A stretch of 7,951 bases of DNA from Flavobacteriaceae bacterium (GTDB lineage: Bacteria; Bacteroidota; Bacteroidia; Flavobacteriales; Flavobacteriaceae): positions 1 through 7,951 of the forward strand of contig JAURFJ010000055.1 of the NCBI GenBank assembly GCA_030834365.1, given 5' to 3'. A program made the position numbers and the translations under genes. Positions 4,831-7,951 of the stretch are shown here, in pieces. Positions within the stretch are counted from its first letter, which is position 1, and each line of letters opens with the position of its first letter. Below the pieces are notes generated by a model, which worked only from the letters and a program-made list of their open reading frames with translations, was not told where the DNA came from and did not search any database.

Positions 4831-7800
4831 TTAGGCCTTAAGCGCTTCTTCATCTACAAAGGTAGGCACCTTAGCTTCGTACTCATCTTTTGAGCCAACT
4901 ATGATGTGGTCGTATTCACGAAGACCCGTTCCTGCAGGAATTTTGTGCCCTACAATAACGTTTTCCTTTAATCCTTCAAGTGAATCTACCTTACCGCTAA
5001 CAGCCGCTTCGTTGAGCACCTTAGTCGTCTCTTGGAAAGAGGCAGCAGAGATGAACGATTTAGTCTGTAGCGAAGCACGTGTGATCCCCTGAAGAATAGG
5101 CGTAGCAGTAGCAGCAACGGCATCACGAGCAGAAACAAGAGCCTTATCTTGACGCTTGAGTGATGAGTTTTCATCACGCAACTGACGTGCAGATATGATT
5201 TGGCCTGGCTTCAACGACTCTGATTCTCCGGCGTCTTCGACTACTTTCATTCCGAAAATCGCATCGTTCTCTCTGACGAAATCGTCTTTATGAACAAGCT
5301 GATCTTCTAAGAATAGGGTGTCTCCAGCATCTTGAATCTGAACCTTGCGCATCATTTGGCGCACAACGACCTCAAAGTGCTTATCATTGATTTTCACCCC
5401 TTGCAAGCGATATACTTCTTGTATCTCATTCACCAGGTACTGCTGAACGGCAGATGGTCCTTTGATCGATAAGATATCGTCAGGAGTGATAGATCCGTCT
5501 GAAAGAGGCATACCCGCCTTCACGTAATCGTTCTCTTGAACGAGGATTTGGTTCGATAATTTAACGAGGTACTTACGAGAATCACCGAGTTTAGACTCGA
5601 CAATAATCTCTCTGTTTCCACGCTTGATCTTTCCGAATGACACTACTCCATCGATTTCAGAAACGATTGCGGGATTAGATGGGTTACGCGCTTCGAAAAG
5701 CTCGGTTACTCTTGGAAGACCCCCTGTAATATCTCCGGCTTTAGCCGACTTTCTTGGAATCTTAACCAATACTTTTCCTTCGCGAATTTCGTCGTTCTCA
5801 TTAACCATAAGGTGAGAACCTACAGGAAGGTTGTACGAACGAAGCGTATTACCCTTTTTGTCTTGAATTAACAGTGTAGGAATCAGCTTCTTATTTCTAG
5901 ATTCTGAAATCACCTTTTCTTGGAATCCGGTCTGTTCATCAATTTCGACCTGGTAAGTTACCCCTTGCTCGATGTTTTCATAAGCTACCTTACCGGTAAA
6001 CTCTGAAATGATCACACCGTTGTAAGGATCCCATTGGCAAATAACGTCACCTTTTTTAACCTTGTCGCCGTTTTTAATAAACAGCTGAGATCCGTAAGGA
6101 ATGTTGTTAATGCTGAGAACCGCTTTGGTTTTGGGCTCAATGAGCTTCATCTCGGCAGTTCGCGAAATCACAATATTGGCCTTTTCACCGATACTGCTCT
6201 CTCCTTCAACAACGCGCAAATCTTCGATTTCTGCAATACCGTCAAACTTGACAGTTAGTGTGCTGTCTTCTGAAACGTTACCGGCAATACCCCCTACGTG
6301 GAAGGTTCTCAGCGTAAGCTGGGTACCTGGCTCTCCAATCGATTGAGCAGCCACTACTCCGACGGCCTCACCTTTTTGAACCGGCTTGTTATTGGCTAGA
6401 TTTCTACCGTAACACTTACCACAGATTCCCTTAGAAGCCTCGCAGGTAAGCGGAGAGCGAACCTCTACACGATCTACTGCAGATTGCTCTACTCTAATCG
6501 CATCGGCTTCAGAGATCTCTTGACCTGCACTCAGCAGTAATTCACTGCTGATCGGATCGTATAGGTCTCCTAGGCTAACGCGTCCTAAGATACGTTCACC
6601 AAGGGTTTCTACTATTTCTTCGTTTTTCTTGAGCGCTTCAACTTCAATACCTCTAAGTGTTCCGCAGTCTTCTTGGTTGATGATGACATCTTGAGCCACA
6701 TCCACTAATCGACGGGTGAGGTATCCAGCATCGGCTGTTTTCAAGGCCGTATCCGCAAGACCCTTACGGGCACCGTGAGTAGAGATAAAGTACTCGAGAA
6801 TAGAAAGCCCTTCTTTAAAGTTAGAAAGGATAGGGTTCTCGATAATTTCACCACCACCAGCGGTAGACTTTTTAGGCTTGGCCATCAGTCCGCGCATTCC
6901 GGTAAGCTGGCGAATTTGTTCTTTAGATCCACGCGCACCAGAATCAAGCATCATGAACACTGAGTTGAAGCCCTGTTGGTCTTCACTGATACGTTTCATG
7001 GCCAATTCAGTCAACATGGCGTTGGTAGAAGTCCACACGTCAATGACCTGATTGTATCGCTCGTTGTTGGTGATGAGACCCATGTTGTAGTTCATCATGA
7101 TTCCATCAACTTGCTGATTCGCTTCATCAATCATAACGGTTTTTTCTGCCGGAATAATGATGTCTCCCAAGCTAAATGAAAGCCCACCTTTAAAGGCAAA
7201 TTCGTAGCCCATCTGCTTCATTCTATCTAAGAATTCAGCTGTGCGTGGTACATCGGTAACCGCCAAAATCTGTCCGATAATGGTTCGAAGTGTCTTCTTG
7301 TTGAGCACCTGATTGATGTATCCGCCCTCTTCAGGAACCACATTGTTAAATAGCACACGTCCGACGGTCGTTTCGATGATCTGAGGAACGAGTTCTCCAG
7401 CTTCATTGAAATCTTTGACGCGAATTTTGATGATCGCATTCAGATTAACACGCTTCTCGTTGAAAGCGATAACCACCTCCTCAGGTGAGTAGAACGTAAG
7501 GCCTTCGCCCTGAACAGGGTGCTCTGGAGTAGATTTTCTGGCTTTGGTCATGTAGTACAGACCCAAAACCATGTCTTGAGAAGGTACCGTGATTGGAGAA
7601 CCATTCGCCGGATTCAAGATGTTTTGAGAGGCCAGCATCAACAATTGAGCCTCTAGAATAGCCTCTGGACCTAATGGAAGGTGAACCGCCATTTGATCTC
7701 CATCAAAGTCAGCATTAAATGCCGTACAGGCTAGTGGATGCAGGCGAATCGCTTTACCTTCGATCAGCTTGGGCTGAAAGGCTTGGATACCCAAACGGTG

Positions 7801-7951
7801 AAGTGTGGGGGCGCGGTTTAGCAAAACCGGATGTCCTTTAATCACGTTCTCAAGAATATCCCAAACAACAGGCTCTTTTTTATCTATAATTTTCTTAGCT
7901 GATTTTACGGTCTTGACGATACCTCGCTCAATCAGTTTTCGAATAATAAAC
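4831..7951 (-). CDS. rpoC: DNA-directed RNA polymerase subunit beta', C-terminal 1039 residues (5' end outside window)
   Basis: The frame is open to the right edge and ends with TAA at 4831-4833. The first visible residue (FIIRKL) aligns with about residue 380 of E. coli beta', so roughly a quarter of the protein is missing. In visible numbering: catalytic magnesium motif NADFDGD at 79-85 (bases 7696-7716); bridge helix SGARGSKEQIRQLTGMRG at about 337-354; STHGARKGLADTALKTADAG after it; zinc-site cysteines C429, C503, C510 and C513; trigger loop GEPGTQLTLRTFHVGG at about 540-554; then an insertion of beta-barrel-like repeats (about 566-735, bases 5746-6255) in the place of E. coli SI3; then ITGGLPRVTELFEARNP and the conserved C-terminal helices with the ITRASLQTKSFISAASFQET segment. 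It catalyses RNA synthesis with alpha, beta and omega. rpoB should lie just upstream, outside the window. DUF3467 follows after 14 bp. Confidence 0.98.
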   Translation of the reverse strand, partial: FIIRKLIERGIVKTVKSAKKIIDKKEPVVWDILENVIKGHPVLLNRAPTLHRLGIQAFQPKLIEGKAIRLHPLACTAFNADFDGDQMAVHLPLGPEAILEAQLLMLASQNILNPANGSPITVPSQDMVLGLYYMTKARKSTPEHPVQGEGLTFYSPEEVVIAFNEKRVNLNAIIKIRVKDFNEAGELVPQIIETTVGRVLFNNVVPEEGGYINQVLNKKTLRTIIGQILAVTDVPRTAEFLDRMKQMGYEFAFKGGLSFSLGDIIIPAEKTVMIDEANQQVDGIMMNYNMGLITNNERYNQVIDVWTSTNAMLTELAMKRISEDQQGFNSVFMMLDSGARGSKEQIRQLTGMRGLMAKPKKSTAGGGEIIENPILSNFKEGLSILEYFISTHGARKGLADTALKTADAGYLTRRLVDVAQDVIINQEDCGTLRGIEVEALKKNEEIVETLGERILGRVSLGDLYDPISSELLLSAGQEISEADAIRVEQSAVDRVEVRSPLTCEASKGICGKCYGRNLANNKPVQKGEAVGVVAAQSIGEPGTQLTLRTFHVGGIAGNVSEDSTLTVKFDGIAEIEDLRVVEGESSIGEKANIVISRTAEMKLIEPKTKAVLSINNIPYGSQLFIKNGDKVKKGDVICQWDPYNGVIISEFTGKVAYENIEQGVTYQVEIDEQTGFQEKVISESRNKKLIPTLLIQDKKGNTLRSYNLPVGSHLMVNENDEIREGKVLVKIPRKSAKAGDITGGLPRVTELFEARNPSNPAIVSEIDGVVSFGKIKRGNREIIVESKLGDSRKYLVKLSNQILVQENDYVKAGMPLSDGSITPDDILSIKGPSAVQQYLVNEIQEVYRLQGVKINDKHFEVVVRQMMRKVQIQDAGDTLFLEDQLVHKDDFVRENDAIFGMKVVEDAGESESLKPGQIISARQLRDENSSLKRQDKALVSARDAVAATATPILQGITRASLQTKSFISAASFQETTKVLNEAAVSGKVDSLEGLKENVIVGHKIPAGTGLREYDHIIVGSKDEYEAKVPTFVDEEALKA

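Noticed and set aside
4514..4838. The 8-mer TTAGGCCT occurs both at the DUF3467 stop (4514-4521) and the rpoC stop (4831-4838)
   Set aside because: Both genes simply end in Ala-stop encoded GCC TAA after a codon ending in G. Coincidence rather than a repeat element.
7843..7845. GTG at 7845 as the rpoC start
   Set aside because: The upstream codons to the window edge are conserved beta' sequence (ERGIVKTVKSAKK, VVWDILEN), so this is an internal valine.

Overview
This window looks like a piece of core chromosome from a member of the Bacteroidota, most likely the Flavobacteriales. The evidence is threefold. A DUF3467 gene sits directly after rpoC. A DUF4369-type protein is present. Start codons are preceded by A/T-rich leaders without Shine-Dalgarno sequences, and a Bacteroidota-type -7 box (TAnnTTTG) lies in front of prfC. 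Both edges cut through genes. I see no mobile element, CRISPR array, tRNA or rRNA. The longest non-coding stretch is 120 bp.

Layout from left to right: (1) the 3' part of a forward DUF4369-domain gene (to 572). (2) A reverse cluster read as idi (2795-2247), a 6-pyruvoyltetrahydropterin synthase/QueD family gene (2263-1856), a type I phosphomannose isomerase gene (1853-867) and a conserved 90-residue protein (841-569). Overlaps and gaps within it are -17, +2 and +25 bp, so it is very probably one transcript. (3) A 120-bp divergent promoter region (2796-2915). (4) A forward prfC gene for release factor RF3 (2916-4508). (5) A reverse DUF3467 gene (4816-4514). (6) A reverse rpoC gene (5' end beyond the right edge, stop at 4831) that lacks its first roughly 380 codons here.

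The right half is information-processing machinery: RNA polymerase beta' with its co-transcribed DUF3467 partner, converging on the RF3 gene. The left half is small-molecule metabolism: isoprenoid isomerisation, pterin or queuosine precursor synthesis, and mannose/fructose 6-phosphate interconversion. The reverse cluster ends in a 4-bp tail-to-tail overlap with the DUF4369 gene.

I did not find a convincing new biological system. The best leads are the two uncharacterised small proteins (DUF3467 beside rpoC and the 90-residue protein after manA), the C-X5-HGH motif that suggests a true pterin synthase rather than QueD, and a DUF4369 protein that stops where a thioredoxin domain often begins.
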